This document shows positions 43,697 to 57,746 of a stretch of 64,000 nt of DNA, piece after piece. Below the pieces are notes generated by a model, which saw only the letters and a list, made by a program, of their open reading frames with translations, did not search any database and was not told the DNA's origin. Made by a program: the position numbers and the translations under genes. Numbering within the stretch: position 1 is the stretch's first letter; the number at the start of each line of letters is the position of its first letter. Origin of the DNA: Entrophospora sp. SA101 (lineage: Eukaryota > Glomeromycota > Glomeromycetes > Entrophosporales > Entrophosporaceae); NCBI GenBank assembly GCA_958430865.1, contig CAUDNR010001669.1, forward strand, positions 32,613 through 96,612, written 5' to 3'.

Positions 43697-46600
43697 ATGG
43701 CAGAAGCACCCGCTCTCAGTGTACAAATAGTTCGTGGTTTAAACGATAGAGTTTACGAGAAACGTAAAGCAGCTGCATTAGAAATAGAAAAGTGGGTGAA
43801 AATGAATTCAAAAAAACTAATTATAGCTTAACATTTAAAAAGAAAATAAAAAAAAATTGAATTAATTATTTTTTAGAATTTTTATTATTTTAACATACAT
43901 AATAACAACCTTTCACCCTTTTTTTATTTTTTATATTTGTATATATATCTAATAGATTAATTAGAACGCATTTTGCTTCTAATAATGTAGAAAAAATTAA
44001 AAGTATTATTGAAAAACTCACTCAAGATTTTGCTTACTCTGCACATCAAAATTCACGTAATGGAGGTCTAATAGGTTTAGCAGCAGCCGCAATCGCTTTA
44101 GGGCCTGTATGTATCAAAAAAAATTATATTTACAATAGACAAGATATATATACATACACATATTAATATCATTTATTTTGAAAAATAGGATGTGGCACCC
44201 TATTTAGATGATATTGCTACGCCAGTTCTTCATTGCTTTACTGACCAAGAATCACGCGTAAGATATTATGCGTGTGAAAGCATGTATAATATTGCAAAGG
44301 TTTCTAAAGGCGAGATTTTGAGATATTTTAATGAGATTTTTGATGCAATGAGTAAGGTAAAGAAAAAAAATTTTTTTTTTTGATGAATTAAATTATCATT
44401 ACTTCATATCTAACCATGTACCTTAAAATATATGGGAGCCATTCTAACAAAATCAGGTCTGAGACTCGTTAATCAAATTTGAAATAAACAAGTCTCAGAC
44501 ATTGATTTTGCTGGATTATATCCCATGTACATATATATATGCATGCGTTTCACATTTATAGCTAGCCGCAGATGCTGACTTACCAGTGAAAAATGGAACA
44601 GAACTATTGGATAGGTTAATTAAAGATATTGCAGCAGAACAATCAACCACATATGTTTCAGTTTTAGATGCCCCAAGCCTTGTTTCAAATGACGATCAAG
44701 ATTTTTCAACGGATCCAATGAATATCCCAAGAACCACAGCATTTTCATTACCAAAATTTATTCCATTGTTGGCTGAACGTATTCGTGTTAAAAATCCATT
44801 CACACGATTGTTTTTAGTTTCATGGATTACAGTATTAGACTCAATACCAGATCTTGAATTGGTTTCTTTTTTACCAGATTTTTTAGATGGACTAATAAAT
44901 TTTTTGAGTGATCCCAATGAAGCTGTGTGTGTTTCAACTTCCAACGTCTTGGCAAATTTTTTAACAGAAATACGTGAAGCTGTTGAGGTTAAAGAACAAC
45001 AAAAACAACAAGCTATGAAAATCTTTTATGTTGAACAACAACGAAAATTTGCAAATTTATCTGAAAATAATAGCGAAACAGGCGATAGCTTGAAAGATGG
45101 TACTGTTACCAATAGCAGCGTTGATGATGATAACTCTACTTTGGTTAAATCAGTTGATGCTGGTGATGCCTTTTGGGATTCTATATCTATAAGTGAGATG
45201 GAGGGTAAAGGTAAAGGAACCTGGGTCCCAGGTCAAAGTGTAGAGATCAATTTTACCAGAATTATTGAAATTTTAATGCCACATTTAAGTTCCTCAGGTA
45301 TTATAAAACAATGAGAATGTATTTGTTTGAATAGTTTTGTTGGGATATTGAAGATTTAATAATAATATGATTATTATTCATTTATAGTTGAACAAATTCA
45401 AGAAACAGCATTGAAATGGATAAATGAATTTATTAATATTGCTAAAGAAGTGGTCATCAGCTTTACACCTCAATTAATAAGTGCTGTCTTACCCTCCTTG
45501 GCTCATTCAGTTCCAAATATCCTTTCATACCAATGTACACAGTTCATATATGTGTATTCAAATATTTGTCTATTTGCTTGTTTTCTTCAGAACATTGAAA
45601 TATAACTTCCTTAACAGATTATTATTAATATTATTATACAAATTAGAAATTGTGCCATAGATGTCAACAAAAACCTTCATAAAATGATCTTAGAAACACC
45701 AAATTTTACCAATACTTCTTCTGCCTTACATTCAACTTTTCCAAAGGACCATAATAATAACAAAAACGACAATATCAATAATGATGATGGTGATATTAAT
45801 AACCAATTGTCAACAATCTCACATAACAAATTTTCAAAATCAACCAGTGTAGATGTAAAAATTGATTCAAATAGTGTTGTAGATACGTCACCTTTAATAG
45901 AGGAGGAAGTTGATCCTTTTGATTATCGATCAACAGTTAGATCATTGGTGGATCAATTTATTAACAGCCATGAAGAAACAAGAATTGCAAGTTTAGATTT
46001 GTTGATAATGCTTCATAAAAAAGCGCCCAAAAAGGTTTTTATTATTTAAAGAAAAAATAATTAATTAATTAATATAAAAAAAAATTTTTTAACAAACAAT
46101 TTAAATTTATTTAATTTACAGATACTTGCTTTTGATGATGGGTATTTTCCAAATCTATTGGAACTTCTCTTAGATCCATCAGAAGAAGTTGCAAAACGTG
46201 ATCTTCAGCTTCTTGCACAATTATCTTCAAGTTCTCAAGATGAATATTTTCCAAAGTTTATGGTTGACTTGTTGAAATTGTTTGCTACTGATCGCAAATT
46301 ATTAGAAAACAGAGGAAGTCTAATTATTCGGCATTTATGTCTGAGTCTTAATTCAGAAAGGATATACATGAGTTTTGCTGAGATTTTGGAAAAAGAAGAG
46401 GTTAAAGTTTTAAATACTCTTTTTTATATCAATCAATATGAACCATTTATTTAGAAAAAAAATTTTTTTGTTATAAATTGTAGGATATAGAATTTGCTTC
46501 AAATATGGTACAAAATCTCAACAGTATACTTATAACGTCACCAGAACTTTCAGATTTAAGAAGAAGATTAAAACACTTGGAGGCAAAGGATGGACAAATG

Positions 46601-46707
46601 TTGTTTACAGCATTATATAAATCATGGTGTCATAATCCAGTTGCAACATTTTCACTTTGTTTATTAGCTCAAGCCTATGAACATGCCTCGAACCTTTTGC
46701 AAAATTT
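43697..46707 (+). pseudogene. VAC14: Vac14, truncated after exon 8 (block D)
   Basis: Exons 1-8 are intact and identical in structure to the full copies: 43697-43791, 43956-44106, 44189-44356, 44562-45297, 45388-45516, 45640-46034, 46122-46400, 46484-46707. The donor after exon 8 is present, but 48 bases into intron 8 the sequence switches to the SNW1-PSMA3 intergenic region, so exons 9-12 (the last 139 residues, within and after the Fig4-binding region) are missing. Read-through into the intron adds about 19 codons before a stop. If expressed it would give a C-terminally truncated scaffold; it may also be an assembly product. Confidence 0.85.
45517..45639 (+). other. U12-type AT-AC intron in VAC14 (block D)
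   Basis: Plus-strand copy: donor ATATCCTTT at 45517-45525, branch site TTCCTTAAC at 45607-45615, AC at 45638-45639. Confidence 0.85.
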
Positions 46708-46755
46708 GTATTTTTCAATTCTTATTTATTTATTATTTATTTATTATTATGTTTT

Positions 46756-46759
46756 ATTC
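46756..46759. other. Block D / block C junction
   Basis: ATTC is shared by both parental sequences (inverse of A 4912-4915, and 24254-24257). To the left is VAC14 intron 8, to the right SNW1-PSMA3 intergenic DNA. Confidence 0.85.
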
Positions 46760-46966
46760 TTCTAGGTAGACTTAAGTCTCCTCTTTGACCATTTGATATT
46801 TTTTTTTTTAAAGAAACAAATATTGATCTACCAAGGAGAACAGAAATTAATAACCAGAAGGATATGGATTTTCTTATCAAGAACACATAAATCAATCAAG
46901 GTCTATTAGAATGGTAAAGACATTTAATGTTGTTGTTATTTGATGCATATTCTTAAATGTGAAATT

Positions 46967-47215
46967 TTAAAGAGCAAATGTTTGAAACCCCTGATATTTT
47001 TGCTGAATTTTAACCTGAGCCTTCTTTCCGTGTAGGACAAAGGTTCCATTGCGATAGTGGAAAATTTTAGTGATTGATTCTTTACTTGGTCCTTCCAAAT
47101 TGTATATAATTGCATGCTGTAGAGTTCCTTTAAAAATCATTCCTGAAAAATAAAATAAATCTGTCATATTAAGCCTAGGTGTCAAATTTAAAAATGGAAA
47201 CCCTTCGAGATGCAA
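46967..47215 (-). CDS. Hypothetical ORF, 82 codons (block C)
   Basis: Copy of 24465-24713. Between it and PSMA3 lie copies of the pogo-like relic (47541-47734), the C-terminal fragment (47788-47887) and the TATTAA microsatellite (48175-48200). Confidence 0.3.
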   Translation of the reverse strand: MHLEGFPFLNLTPRLNMTDLFYFSGMIFKGTLQHAIIYNLEGPSKESITKIFHYRNGTFVLHGKKAQVKIQQKYQGFQTFAL

Positions 47216-48428
47216 TGTTTTAGAAGTTCAGACTTTGGCTCACTACCCAGCATTCTTCGAATGAAACTTCCATTGCATCTTCTACCTTAGATAATCATCA
47301 GATAAAGGTTTTTCGCATTTAAAGGAATAGAATAAAGAATAGACTTCCAATAATTGCTTTTAAGAATGGAAGAGAAACTAACTGGTGTTCTTATGGTGTT
47401 GCGCCGCGCGATTACCAGATTCAAAATAGGAATAAAATCCACGTGGGTTTGTAAAATTTTTGGGTTTGGACAAATTTAGATATGATCCACGAAGTTTTTG
47501 CATCATTCACCTGAAACTATTTCACCAATGGTGGGTGAAATAAACCCTCTTTATAACGGACGTTTTTCGTAAACCAAATAGCCCGAGTGAACTATACACT
47601 AATTCCACCATGTCACCAAAATTCCTTCGAATTCGTTATAGACAGTAATAATTTGTATACGGGACATATAAATTAAGCTCAAATTCTCAGTTATAAAGTA
47701 AGATCCGTTATAGAAAATCTATTATAGAACTGTAATTGGGTGAAACCAACAAAATAAAATCACAGCTATTTTTTAAGCAAATTATTTAATCATCATCATT
47801 CATAAAACTTTGAACTAAAGAATGTGTATCATAATTCATATAACCAATATTAAATGAATTTCCTAATGGTTGATTAACATCAAGATTATATTAGATCCAG
47901 ATGAACCAAATTAGCTATTTCTAAATCATTATTTTCTATATTACTTATACATTGTTATAATTATAATATATCATTAATTGTTGGATCAAATATATTATTC
48001 GTAATTCATTACTATCTAGTTCTTTTATCATAACATTTTAGTTTTTTTATCTAAACCAGAAATATAATAAGAGCAAATTTTCAACTTTATAGATACTTAT
48101 TTAAAATAACGTTTTGTTTTCTTTATGGATGAATGATAAAACATGACAATTATTACGTAGAGAGATAATCCTATATTAATATTAATATTAATATTAATAC
48201 GTGTGATAAAGATAAAGCATTCATTATTTTGATCCCTGGAATTCTCTGTGACGTAATAATAATGATGATGTTCACTTTGTTTTGTTGTATGCCCATACGG
48301 TAGTAATCAATAAAATTTAAAATTGTATTCAAAATAATGTTTATTTTTTATTATATATATAATAAAAATATTATATATAAATATTATGGGGAATAATAAA
48401 ATAAATAATAAAAAGATCCAACTTTTAA

Positions 48429-49819
48429 TTATTCATCCATTTCTTCTTGATTAAGTGATTCCTAATCCCCAAAAAGATTTATGAATTAGTCACACAATAT
48501 TATATGTATTTAAAATAATGACTTTATCATTGTACCTTTGCCAATCTTTCAGCTTCAATAAAAATATCTTTGGGTACAAGTCGATGTTTTTGATCATCTT
48601 CTGTGATCCAGCTCAATTCCAATTCAAAATCTTTATCTTTTGCTTCATCATGAACTGTATAAATACTGAACATATTTTCATATATTGACAAATAATCAAT
48701 AATACAGTAAATAAAAATAAAAAAATTTTTTTTTTATATTAATCAACGTTACATTCTGGCTGCTTCCTTTACAGCTTCCAAAACATCCATTTCTGAAAGA
48801 ACAAGCTTTTCAAGTTCTGTTTTGGCAATTTGTTTTCCTTTACCAATAGCACATCCATAATATCCCTATTTTATAAAAAGTTTTAATGAGAAATCAAATA
48901 AATAAAAATATTTACCAGTACATAAAAAAACTTTTTTATTATGATTTTTACCCAGTATACACCTGAAGGTTCAACCATATAAAGTTGAGGACCATCTTTA
49001 TCAAAAGTTCCAATAATAGCACTACTTCCAAATGGTCGAACACTTGAATATAATGTATATGCTTGTACATATTGTCCTACTCGATCAGCTATTGTCTATA
49101 GAAATAATAGATTTTTTGATTAATCATCATTATTTTATAAATAATTATTTTTTAGAACAGATCAAAAAATTTACTTTTCCAGGAATTTGTGTTTTATATG
49201 TATCTCGATAACCTTCTGCTTCATCCCTTGCTCTATTAATAATGTGTCTTCCATCAGCTAACAATCCTGCTGTTGCCTAAAAATTACACAAATAAAAACA
49301 AACATGTGTATATATTTATTTATAAATCAAATCTATTCCTAATAAATAATAAATTATATATATATATGATATATTACAAGAACTTACTACTCCAATATGA
49401 GTATCAACAGTTTGAATTCGACGATTTGATCCTGGAACTAGTAATTTTGATTGATTTAATTTTTCCACTGCTAAAACTACTCCATTCTTAACACGTAAGC
49501 CAATCGCGGTTCTAAAATAGCATTTTTAAAATAGATTATGCATACAAAAACATCTATCTATTTATTTATTCATTCGTTCATTTATGCATATAGTATTTCA
49601 TTATTTTAATAATGTACCCGCTGTTGTCTACAGCTTTTGCTGCATATTCAACTTGAAATACACGCCCATCAGGTGAATATGTGGCAACTGAAATATCATA
49701 CTAATAAATAAAAGCATTAATTAATCAAATTTTAATTAATTAGTCTTTGATTAGTCTTTAATTTGTAAATGCCAACAATTCTTTGAGTAATAACCTACGC
49801 CTGTTCCTATGGAGCTCAT
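48429..49819 (-). CDS. PSMA3: Proteasome subunit alpha type-3 (block C)
   Basis: Complete copy: exons 49799-49819, 49618-49700, 49388-49511, 49175-49276, 48952-49095, 48753-48865, 48536-48665, 48429-48461; 249 aa. I see no difference from the copy at 25927-27317. Unlike that copy it is not next to SNW1, because the block C junction removed that neighbour. Confidence 0.97.
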
Positions 49820-50843
49820 ATTTTATTTATAGGGAAAATAGAAAATTTTGGAATTCAAAAAAATTTTTAAAAAGAAATGATGACGAAATCTTTTCTTTTA
49901 TGATATGTGTTACAATTCAACATTTTGTGATTTACATAGAAATAAAAATAATTTTACAAAAAGATAATACCAAAGACCATGAAAACAAGCTTATTTAATA
50001 CACCTAAAGGTTAAAACACACTTGAACTCAGTACTATAATCACCTGGGATAATAACTCACTGGAAAGTGGGTGGACTCTACTTTGTTGAGAGGGTCTCGT
50101 TAAGCAAGTAATCTTCAAGCTCATCTTTGCCTTTTAAGGAAGTTTCTTCACCAAAATCTATAGTGAACTTGAGAGAATTGGGAATTTATAAAGCCATGGA
50201 ATGGCTCTACAGCAAGAGAGAATAGACTGGGAAAAAATCAAAATTACCAACACTATCTCATTAAACAATTTATTGATCATTCTAAAGACACTGATTTTTT
50301 CTTAAACATAAATCACATCATGAATCAATTAAGCATCCACTTCATGACAATATTGATTATAATAATACCAATAATGCTATTAACACAATTCAAATACAAA
50401 GCATCAATAATATAATAATAATGGTATGTCAGAATTATTGCCACTAGGTTTGATCAGGTGATAAATGGTTGTTATATCTTTGTAGCATTAAATCATGTGA
50501 AAACACGCACTTTAAATAATCAGTCAATTTTTTTTTGTTATTTTTGGAATAATAATAATGCAGTTATATGCAGTTTGAGGCGAGGAATCTTTTCAGCTTA
50601 GAAATATACCCATACTTGATAAAATCTTGGGAATTTTATTTCTATTACTATGCATGTGATGCCGGAACTTATTCAAATTTTGGTTTAAATATTTTTTGCC
50701 TAATATAAAATACGCAAATATAAGCAAACTAAACATATGAGGTCATTGAATATTTTGCACCGGGTCCTATACCATTATACTAATACCTCAAATTGATAAT
50801 AAATAAATAAAACGAAATGGAAAATAATTTTTGTATATTTTTT

Positions 50844-51039
50844 ATACGATTTCTTTCTACCGATTTCTCGTAACGCCTCCCCACCTCTTAACCTCTTCTT
50901 CTCGACCATTTCTTCTTTCTTTAACTCATTCTAATTCCTCCTTTAACATTCTTCCACATTCTTCCTCTTTAACCTGTCCAACCTCTCTTTCCACCTCTCT
51001 TTCCACCTCCTGTCTCTTCCAACCTTTCATTTGCTTTCT
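50844..51039. repeat. Polypyrimidine tract (block C)
   Basis: Copy of 1560-1755; the rest of 49820-51123 is non-coding. Confidence 0.7.
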
Positions 51040-51123
51040 TTAATTGTTCTTGGATGCTCGGAAAATGTTTGATTCCCAAATTTTTTATCGGGCATTCTAA
51101 ATTTTTAAATTTACCAAACGAGA

Positions 51124-51318
51124 AAGTTCAAGAAAACAATTCCTCTTCAGAATGCATTTGCTCTGGCTATTCATAAAACTCAAGGATTGACCTACCACAC
51201 ATAACATTGAACATTGATGAAAGTATGTTAGCAGAAGGACAAGTTGTTTCAATTAGTCGAGCTCCCTCCCATCCCACATTAGGAAAACTACAGATCCTTG
51301 ATTTGATTATTCTCAATT
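51124..51318 (+). pseudogene. PIF1-like/Helitron helicase fragment (block C)
   Basis: Third copy of the relic at 1840-2034. The Cys-rich fragment follows at 51783-52024 on the minus strand. Confidence 0.7.
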
Positions 51319-52538
51319 AAAAATTTCTAGGGCAGTTTTAAAAGATTAGAGGCCATGGTTGCAAAAATTAACAACGTTGTAAAAGAAAATATATTTGTAT
51401 TGAAAAATTGAATGTAATTTATAATGTATTAAATTTTCGGAAATTCCATACTTGTTTAATGACTATATACACGAACTCATAGCAACCTCCTATTAAAAAC
51501 TTGTTTTGTTTTAAATAAACATGATTCGCATTTCTTTTCAGTAGTGATATACACACGCTTTTTAATGGATCATAATGATGGTTGAGTCATTTTCAAAGGT
51601 TTTAATTGCGAAGAATTCAAAGAAAATTTTTGATTCGATAAAAATTTATTTGATGATTTAGTTAAATAACTTTATTATTGCTGTTCGCTTTCATCTTTTC
51701 TTTTATTATTTGGAAACTTGGATAAAATGTTAAAAGACAACGCCTCTTATGTATCCAGTTTTTTCAATGGATACTTGACGTCTTGATCCAGGTTCATGGG
51801 GACCATTTTGATCAATATGGAAGTGGGCTTGATAAACTCCAAGCTGATCATAGCATTTTATTTATCTTTTCTAGAGCATCAATAACTGTTTCTGTATTAA
51901 TTTCTCACGCACCCATTGATTGTTTAATTGGCCTACATACTTTTTTCTTACAATGTGTAAATTGGCCATTTTCTATATCAACAATCACACAACTGCCAAT
52001 GATACTTTGGAATTTTTATCGCTATCTAAAATTCCATAATCCTTTGTATCTTTATTTGTAATTGATGAAAAATCACAAGAATCTAAATAAATCAAGTTGT
52101 CTAGATCTGCTGACAACAAATCTGTTGTCATTAATTATAATAATATACTCTCTTGCGAGGCTTACAATTGCATCTGTATATGCCGTCATAAGGATGGTCC
52201 AACACATAAAGATACCAATGTTTTTCTATAATAATAAAAAATAAAAAATATAGATAATGGTGCTATTGTTTGCAATTTAATAAAACAAATTATACTCACT
52301 ATAAATTAACAAAAAAAAATCTTTAAATTTTCCATTAAATATTTAATGTCCTCATACTCTAAAATGTTGTGATAATCTTTGATAAAAATATTACAACCGT
52401 CACTATTATCATCATTATCATCATAGTTTACATCTTCACTTGTAGTGGAGGTTGTTGCTAGTATACCTGGATTATCTGTACAATTAGCATAACTGGCATT
52501 GCTCACTTCATCAAGTGGTGCATATTCATTCATCCGGG

Positions 52539-52840
52539 TTATATTTGTTGCGAATTGTTAAAATTTTCCATTATAAATTTATGAATGTGTTCAACTATAG
52601 ACTTTGTGATAACAATGATGTTTAACGTTAACGTTAGTAATAAAATCCAAATAGATGTTGTTAAACCAACTATAACAGTAATAATAATGATCCTATTACT
52701 TCTTTTAATATTTCTATCACTAATATAAAAGCGTATAATGATTGAATGGATAAGCCTATGAAAAAATAAAAGCGACAAGATATATGATAAGAACATTAAA
52801 TATATAATTAATTTATATTTGATGTCAATACATACCGCAT
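52539..52840 (-). CDS. Hypothetical small membrane protein (block C)
   Basis: Copy of 3255-3556; companion ORFs at 52306-52533 and 52958-53134. Confidence 0.25.
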
Positions 52841-53445
52841 CCCTTACTTTAACAGAGGGTTATTTTTTTATATCTATTTTTGGCACTGATCTACATAGTA
52901 AGATTTTTACGCGTTTTTTAAGATATATTTTAAATTTGTGTATAATTAATATTTATTTCAAGAAGTGATTGTTTCAGATGAATTTGATGAAAGTTTTGAT
53001 GAAGACAAGTTGGAATTAGTAGAAGGAGTTGCCCTATGAACTGGATAAATATTTTGTTGTTGTTGTTTGTCATTATTAGCAGAAGAAGCTATCTTTGAAA
53101 CTTTACTATCATCATTGAACAGCTTGTTTTTTGATTATTTTTTAAAAAAGTCATTTCCAAATTTGTTCTTTCTGATTTTTCTGACCAGCCATTTAACAAC
53201 AATAATAAACGATTTAAATATACAATTCGAATTTGCAAGTTTAATAAATAGTAATAGTATATAATAATAATAGTTTATTTAAAAAAATGTCTCTTATGAT
53301 AAAAATAAATGAAAATGAATAAATATATATACACACATACTAATACAATAATAAACAAACAAATAGATAAATAAATAAATAAATATAAAAAGTCTATGTA
53401 TTTAAATAGTTACAAAGAGAAAAAATAAATATATAAGGGAAATAT

Positions 53446-56400
53446 CTAATCTTGATTTCTTCTTCTACGTGTAGTATTACTTTTCTTAATAGTACGAGCT
53501 ATAAATATAATTGATTGCGGTTAATTAATCATAAACAAATCTTATCCAATATTTATTCATTCAATCATCAAAAAACGTTAAATATTATATTTAAATTACC
53601 TTGTTTACGAATTGTTTCATGTTTTGTTTGAACCGTTTTGAAATGCGTCAACAAATCTTGGAACCTAATTCCTTCATCTCTTGATGATAATAATTTACTA
53701 ATTGATTTTTTTGAATCATTTGGACTTATTAAATAAAAAATTTTTAAAAAAATTTAATGATCTGATATCTTTTTATTGTACATATATATACATATGTATG
53801 TATGTATGCATGTGTGTATAATATTAACCTTTTTGGCATTAAATGCAAAAATCCCATAGAACTGACACTTGTCAACCTATTTTTTAAACTTGCAAATGCA
53901 CTACTTTGTGGTAATAACATCAATAATCCATATAAACATTTTACCAAATGTGGGTATTTGTCTGGTTCAAGTAGTTGTAATCTGAGATCTAGAATAAGAA
54001 ATCAATTAATTAACAACAAATTGAAAAAATCAATCAATTGACAAATAGAAATAAATCGAAATTTCTTTTGGATAATTACAGGTAAAAACTGGCGATTCCA
54101 ATAATTGAACAAGTTTATCAACTTGGATCAACAAATTAACGGTGATTTCTATTTCAGCACTAAAAATAAATAAATGTTTAAATAAGCGATATTACGAATA
54201 AAACATAATAATAAATAAATAATAAATAAATAAGAATTGAAAAATACAAATTTTGCAAAAGGTTCGAGGCATGTTCATAGGCTTGAGCTAATAAACAAAG
54301 TGAAAATGTTGCAACTGGATTATGACACCATGATTTATATAATGCTGTAAACAACATTTGTCCATCCTTTGCCTCCAAGTGTTTTAATCTTCTTCTTAAA
54401 TCTGAAAGTTCTGGTGACGTTATAAGTATACTGTTGAGATTTTGTACCATATTTGAAGCAAATTCTATATCCTACAATTTATAACAAAAAAATTTTTTTT
54501 CTAAATAAATGGTTCATATTGATTGATATAAAAAAGAGTATTTAAAACTTTAACCTCTTCTTTTTCCAAAATCTCAGCAAAACTCATGTATATCCTTTCT
54601 GAATTAAGACTCAGACATAAATGCCGAATAATTAGACTTCCTCTGTTTTCTAATAATTTGCGATCAGTAGCAAACAATTTCAACAAGTCAACCATAAACT
54701 TTGGAAAATATTCATCTTGAGAACTTGAAGATAATTGTGCAAGAAGCTGAAGATCACGTTTTGCAACTTCTTCTGATGGATCTAAGAGAAGTTCCAATAG
54801 ATTTGGAAAATACCCATCATCAAAAGCAAGTATCTGTAAATTAAATAAATTTAAATTGTTTGTTAAAAAATTTTTTTTTATATTAATTAATTAATTATTT
54901 TTTCTTTAAATAATAAAAACCTTTTTGGGCGCTTTTTTATGAAGCATTATCAACAAATCTAAACTTGCAATTCTTGTTTCTTCATGGCTGTTAATAAATT
55001 GATCCACCAATGATCTAACTGTTGATCGATAATCAAAAGGATCAACTTCCTCCTCTATTAAAGGTGACGTATCTACAACACTATTTGAATCAATTTTTAC
55101 ATCTACACTGGTTGATTTTGAAAATTTGTTATGTGAGATTGTTGACAATTGGTTATTAATATCACCATCATCATTATTGATATTGTCGTTTTTGTTATTA
55201 TTATGGTCCTTTGGAAAAGTTGAATGTAAGGCAGAAGAAGTATTGGTAAAATTTGGTGTTTCTAAGATCATTTTATGAAGGTTTTTGTTGACATCTATGG
55301 CACAATTTCTAATTTGTATAATAATATTAATAATAATCTGTTAAGGAAGTTATATTTCAATGTTCTGAAGAAAACAAGCAAATAGACAAATATTTGAATA
55401 CACATATATGAACTGTGTACATTGGTATGAAAGGATATTTGGAACTGAATGAGCCAAGGAGGGTAAGACAGCACTTATTAATTGAGGTGTAAAGCTGATG
55501 ACCACTTCTTTAGCAATATTAATAAATTCATTTATCCATTTCAATGCTGTTTCTTGAATTTGTTCAACTATAAATGAATAATAATCATATTATTATTAAA
55601 TCTTCAATATCCCAACAAAACTATTCAAACAAATACATTCTCATTGTTTTATAATACCTGAGGAACTTAAATGTGGCATTAAAATTTCAATAATTCTGGT
55701 AAAATTGATCTCTACACTTTGACCTGGGACCCAGGTTCCTTTACCTTTACCCTCCATCTCACTTATAGATATAGAATCCCAAAAGGCATCACCAGCATCA
55801 ACTGATTTAACCAAAGTAGAGTTATCATCATCAACGCTGCTATTGGTAACAGTACCATCTTTCAAGCTATCGCCTGTTTCGCTATTATTTTCAGATAAAT
55901 TTGCAAATTTTCGTTGTTGTTCAACATAAAAGATTTTCATAGCTTGTTGTTTTTGTTGTTCTTTAACCTCAACAGCTTCACGTATTTCTGTTAAAAAATT
56001 TGCCAAGACGTTGGAAGTTGAAACACACACAGCTTCATTGGGATCACTCAAAAAATTTATTAGTCCATCTAAAAAATCTGGTAAAAAAGAAACCAATTCA
56101 AGATCTGGTATTGAGTCTAATACTGTAATCCATGAAACTAAAAACAATCGTGTGAATGGATTTTTAACACGAATACGTTCAGCCAACAATGGAATAAATT
56201 TTGGTAATGAAAATGCTGTGGTTCTTGGGATATTCATTGGATCCGTTGAAAAATCTTGATCGTCATTTGAAACAAGGCTTGGGGCATCTAAAACTGAAAC
56301 ATATGTGGTTGATTGTTCTGCTGCAATATCTTTAATTAACCTATCCAATAGTTCTGTTCCATTTTTCACTGGTAAGTCAGCATCTGCGGCTAGCTATAAA

Positions 56401-57258
56401 TGTGAAACGCATGCATATATATATGTACATGGGATATAATCCAGCAAAATCAATGTCTGAGACTTGTTTATTTCAAATTTGATTAACGAGTCTCAGACCT
56501 GATTTTGTTAGAATGGCTCCCATATATTTTAAGGTACATGGTTAGATATGAAGTAATGATAATTTAATTCATCAAAAAAAAAAATTTTTTTTCTTTACCT
56601 TACTCATTGCATCAAAAATCTCATTAAAATATCTCAAAATCTCGCCTTTAGAAACCTTTGCAATATTATACATGCTTTCACACGCATAATATCTTACGCG
56701 TGATTCTTGGTCAGTAAAGCAATGAAGAACTGGCGTAGCAATATCATCTAAATAGGGTGCCACATCCTATTTTTCAAAATAAATGATATTAATATGTGTA
56801 TGTATATATATCTTGTCTATTGTAAATATAATTTTTTTTGATACATACAGGCCCTAAAGCGATTGCGGCTGCTGCTAAACCTATTAGACCTCCATTACGT
56901 GAATTTTGATGTGCAGAGTAAGCAAAATCTTGAGTGAGTTTTTCAATAATACTTTTAATTTTTTCTACATTATTAGAAGCAAAATGCGTTCTAATTAATC
57001 TATTAGATATATATACAAATATAAAAAATAAAAAAAGGGTGAAAGGTTGTTATTATGTATGTTAAAATAATAAAAATTCTAAAAAATAATTAATTCAATT
57101 TTTTTTTATTTTCTTTTTAAATGTTAAGCTATAATTAGTTTTTTTGAATTCATTTTCACCCACTTTTCTATTTCTAATGCAGCTGCTTTACGTTTCTCGT
57201 AAACTCTATCGTTTAAACCACGAACTATTTGTACACTGAGAGCGGGTGCTTCTGCCAT
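53446..57258 (-). CDS. VAC14: Vac14 scaffold (block C)
   Basis: Third complete copy. Exons: 57164-57258, 56849-56999, 56599-56766, 55658-56393, 55439-55567, 54921-55315, 54555-54833, 54248-54471, 54080-54159, 53829-53988, 53600-53724, 53446-53498; 864 aa. The AT-AC intron is 55316-55438 and the intronic foldback 56425-56541. No open-frame differences from the other copies were seen. Confidence 0.95.
55316..55438 (-). other. U12-type AT-AC intron in VAC14 (block C)
   Basis: Same three signals as in the other copies. Confidence 0.85.
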
Positions 57259-57746
57259 AATTCTCGATAACAATAAGGTTGTTTCTAAAGACTAAATGAA
57301 TAAATTTTTTTTATTTTATACAAAAAAACCATTTTGTGATAAAAGATTGGCGTCATCTCAATTCGGCATGATGTAGTAAATGTATATATAAATAAAATAT
57401 AAATATGAATATGGTAATATATGAACATATAAATAAATACATATGATAATATATAAATATATATATGTAAATATAAATGTAATAATGTAATAAATGTTAA
57501 AATAAAAATGTACATTAATATGTAAAAATGTATATGTAAATGGTAACAAAACTACATTGCAGCGAACCATCTACTGTTGGACATTCCCGGAAATGGCCAT
57601 CTATTTAATTACTATTACTATGTGTTTCTATTACTATTATTTCTTCTAAAAATATTCGGCCCATGCCACTGTCAAAAATGTTTGAAGGATGATTAATTAA
57701 TCGATTCCATGCTATGCGACAAAGTGTGTTAGGATATTCACACACT

